A stretch of 64,000 nucleotides of DNA, taken from positions 67,599 to 131,598 of the forward strand of contig KB308622.1 in assembly GCA_000328365.1 (NCBI GenBank), written 5' to 3'. The stretch comes from Capitella teleta. Its lineage: Eukaryota; Annelida; Polychaeta; Capitellidae. Made by a program: the position numbers and the translations under genes. Of this stretch, positions 61,814 through 64,000 are shown piece after piece (position 1 is the stretch's first letter; every line of letters begins with the position of its first letter). The notes under the pieces are model-generated. The model saw nothing but the letters and a program-made list of their open reading frames with translations, was not told the DNA's origin and did not search any database.

Positions 61814-61920
61814 GGTAGCCCTACATTTTTACATCAATGCTTTGGTGTTTGGATTAGTTAACTGTATGTTCTTTAGACTGAACGCTATGCAGAGCAGTCA
61901 TCTCTCATGTTTAAACTCTT

Positions 61921-61994
61921 CCTGAACTCTACCATGTTTGCTTTTGTCCGCATCACCGCATCAAATCCGGAAGCACCTGTGGTAGAGTTAGGGG
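61921..61994 (+). ncRNA. Hairpin family E, copy 2
   Basis: ACTCTACCA/TGGTAGAGT pair perfectly; longer loop of about 21 nt. Confidence 0.42.
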
Positions 61995-62093
61995 CGGGGT
62001 CTAAATCAGCTACAGATGCAAAAAAAAAAAAAAAAAAAAAAAACACAAAAAAAAATCTTCAATTTCCCATCCTAATTTTCGGAGATGTTCATC

Positions 62094-62166
62094 TCAGTTT
62101 CGGGGCTATCGATTGGTGTTTGTGTTACAAATGATCATAAGCACCGTTGGATTGCCCCGAAATTGG
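62094..62166 (+). ncRNA. Hairpin family D, copy 3
   Basis: 31-nt arms, 11-nt loop; followed by a family A 3'-arm remnant (TACTGGTAGGGGCATGG), the same composite as at 59594. Confidence 0.5.
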
Positions 62167-62338
62167 AATTTGCTATCATTGAATACTGGTAGGGGCATGG
62201 TCTATGACTACTGAATATGTGCACGTATTATAATTTATAATCTCTGGATTTCAGGACTTCCTGATTGCTGTTTTAGACATTTACTTTTTGTGACTACAAT
62301 TTTCTGGATAGATCTTGGTGGTGGTTGACGCTGTTCGG

Positions 62339-62416
62339 TCTTGCCTTTCCTGGTACTCTTGACTGCTTGTGCTGTTTTGAAGCTCATAAGCACTACGAGT
62401 ACTGGTAGAGACAGGG
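62339..62416 (+). ncRNA. Hairpin family A, copy 6
   Basis: Arms of 33 and 32 nt (one extra T in the 5' arm), 13-nt loop. Confidence 0.48.
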
Positions 62417-62608
62417 TCTAAAACTCTTGAACATTATTTTTAAATCTTCAGATCATGCATATTTACATCACGGACTGGCTCTTGTGCGTTTGCTTTTGTC
62501 CGCACTAAGACCAGAAGCACCTGTGGTAGAGTTAGGGACAGAATTAAAAACAGCCACAGTTTAAAAAAAAACTTCAAATTCCCATCCTAATTTTCGGAGA
62601 TATTTGTC

Positions 62609-62682
62609 TCAGTTTTGGGGCTATCGATTGATGTTTGTGTTGCAAATGATCATAAAGCACCATTGGATTGCCCCGACATTGG
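62609..62682 (+). ncRNA. Hairpin family D, copy 4
   Basis: Arms of 31 and 32 nt (extra A in CATAAAGCACC), 11-nt loop. Confidence 0.46.
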
Positions 62683-62804
62683 AATCTGCTATCATTATTT
62701 TCATTGCACCTTTCCACGAAGTATGGTATGTGTATTATGTATGTCTCTACAAGATTGCAGTCTTAACTTTGAGTTTAAACTTGTGTGTTCTTGTTCGTTA
62801 TGCG

Positions 62805-62933
62805 TGATAGGGTTTTACGGGTCCATCCAACCCATTCGGGTGATACGGGCGCCAGAACAGAAGGCCTGGGACCGGGGTTACCTCCTACTCTTATCGATAA
62901 ATCCCAAGGGTTCTTTATTCTGCATACCACCAG
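62805..62933 (-). mobile_element. SINE body, copy 2, inserted in the hairpin array
   Basis: Reverse complement of the 52050-52176 SINE body (TGGTATGCAG, AATCCCAAGGGTTC complement, GGCGCCAGAACAGAAGGCC). It lacks the tRNA-like head, so it is 5'-truncated. It lies beside a family A 3' arm (GTACTGGTGGAGGCAAGG). Confidence 0.8.
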
Positions 62934-63130
62934 AGTGCAGAGTACTGGTGGAGGCAAGGTCTAAAACTCCTGAATATGATAAATCTTATTTACATCACAG
63001 ACTGGCTCTTTTGGTGGTTTCTTTTGAAGCACAAGTGGTATGCTTGAAAGACGATTTTGTTGCACCGTGCACATATCACATTAATTTATTTTCATAATTC
63101 TGATTAAGACTTAGTCAGACACTGATCGGG

Positions 63131-63207
63131 CTTTGCTTTTCCCGGTACTCTGGCTGCTTATGCAGTTTAAAAGCTCATAAGCATTACGAGTACTGGTAGA
63201 GGCAGGG
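63131..63207 (+). ncRNA. Hairpin family A, copy 7
   Basis: 32-nt arms, 13-nt loop. Confidence 0.5.
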
Positions 63208-63334
63208 TCTATGACTACTGAATGTGATTTTAAATCTTCAGATCTTGCATATTTACATCACAGACTGATTAGTTAACGGTATGTTCTTTAGACTGAACGC
63301 TATGCAGAGCAGTCATTTCTTCTGTTGAAGCCCT

Positions 63335-63401
63335 CCCTGAACTGTACCATGTTTGCTTTTGTTCGCACTAAGACCAGAAACACCTGTGGTAGAGTTAGGG
63401 G
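63335..63401 (+). ncRNA. Hairpin family E, copy 3
   Basis: 27-nt arms, 13-nt loop; a half copy of this family also lies at about 62487-62537. Confidence 0.42.
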
Positions 63402-63473
63402 CGGGGTCTAAATGAGATACAGATGCAAAAAGAGACCTTCAAATTCCCATCCTAATTTCTGGAAATATTCATC

Positions 63474-63546
63474 TCAGTTTTGGGGCTATCGATAGGTGCT
63501 TGTGTGGCAAATGGTCATAAGCACCATTGGATTGCCCCGACATTGG
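63474..63546 (+). ncRNA. Hairpin family D, copy 5
   Basis: 31-nt arms, 11-nt loop; first unit of the second copy of the ~530-bp duplicated segment. Confidence 0.5.
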
Positions 63547-64000
63547 AATCTGCTATCATTAAACGATGAACCATGTTGTACTACATGATATCTGTTTACT
63601 ATGTGCTTCCATTTTAGCTTAACAACTTCGGCACACGAGTGTGGCTTCTCTCAAGCACAAGCTGTTGGTTGTTCAGGACATCTCGTTTATATCTGAATGG
63701 CACCAGTTTCCATGTATTTTTCTGCTCTTCTTCATCTCTCGGGATGAGCCGCTCAAATATTCACGTCACTATCACCTGAATTCTGAGTTCTACATTTTGG
63801 GCTCATGCACAGTCATCAGCACTTCATGTAGTGCTTACAGTATTGGCTATTCTCATCTTATTCTTCATGGTAAATTATGTTTTGTATATTTGGTACTAAA
63901 TAGTGAGTTTGTATTAATTTTTGCAGAACCCGATTTGACCAATTTATGTTTTTTCAGTACATATAGATTATACAAACGTTCATTTCAGTTTAGGAGCTTT

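Larger units (their letters stand above)
57883..64000 (+). repeat. Array of ~25-28 structured hairpins in several families
   Basis: Hairpins with 20-33-nt arms and mostly 9-16-nt loops recur through the last 6 kb, separated by linkers that also repeat (for example CTGAATATGATTTTAAAT and ACGATTCTGTTGCACCGTGC). Families: A (58247, 58514, 59237, 60018, 60574, 62339, 63131), B (58654, 59385, 60160, 60709), C (58788, 60841), D (59678, 61236, 62094, 62609, 63474, relative 61737), E (61097, 61921, 63335), and weaker ones near 58085, 58366, 59113, 59812 and 60381. Almost all share TGCTTRTG before and CATAAGCA after the loop. Imperfect pairs are mainly G-U on the plus strand. No coding frame is conserved across units. 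The array runs off the window end. Confidence 0.85.

Overview
This is a eukaryotic (metazoan) genomic window. It carries six well-supported spliced genes, a tandem pair among them counted as two, making seven gene models in all, plus several kinds of mobile-element remnant. GT..AG introns are common and many are extremely short (about 42-60 nt). AT-rich intergenic DNA, (AAT)n/(AAAT)n microsatellites, tRNA-derived SINEs, a CR1/L2-like LINE remnant and TTAA-flanked MITEs fit a marine invertebrate. The tiny introns would suit a sponge or another early-branching animal, but nothing here proves the species.

Layout: 1-3100 is mostly non-coding, with two possible minus-strand exons of an unknown gene and a 50-N gap. 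Cyclin B (3370-5145, +) has a CCAAT/CCAAT/CHR promoter. A DCAF12-type WD40 gene lies at 7837-9567 (-). 10-19 kb holds a ZBED/hAT-like transposase fragment, the first TTAA-MITE and a minus-strand LINE remnant ending in (TTTG)n beside a second gap. 19.5-25.8 kb is an RPRD2-like RNA polymerase II CTD-interacting gene, preceded by a foldback element that carries a nested MITE. Two tandem secreted F5/8-type-C genes lie on the minus strand (27471-29287 and 30347-32141). A compound microsatellite and third MITE copy follow. A basigin/neuroplastin-like three-Ig membrane protein (34623-39416, +), a 14-exon SLC5 sodium:solute symporter (43158-45727, -) and mitochondrial methylmalonyl-CoA epimerase (50559-51647, +) come next. 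51.8-53.3 kb holds SINE heads and a Tc1/mariner-like transposase fragment.

The last ~6 kb (57.88 kb to the window end) contains no convincing protein gene. It is a dense array of about 25-28 RNA-type hairpins in at least five sequence families, with arms of mostly 25-33 nt and loops mostly of 9-16 nt. Nearly all families share TGCTTRTG before the loop and CATAAGCA after it. Imperfect pairs are overwhelmingly G-U when read on the plus strand, which points to selection on a plus-strand RNA. I regard this as the strongest candidate for an undescribed system: a clustered family of miRNA-like or other structured small-RNA precursors.

The protein genes look like independent housekeeping or cell-surface loci (cell cycle, ubiquitin ligase adaptor, transcription, adhesion/recognition, transport, propionate catabolism) and not a functional cluster.
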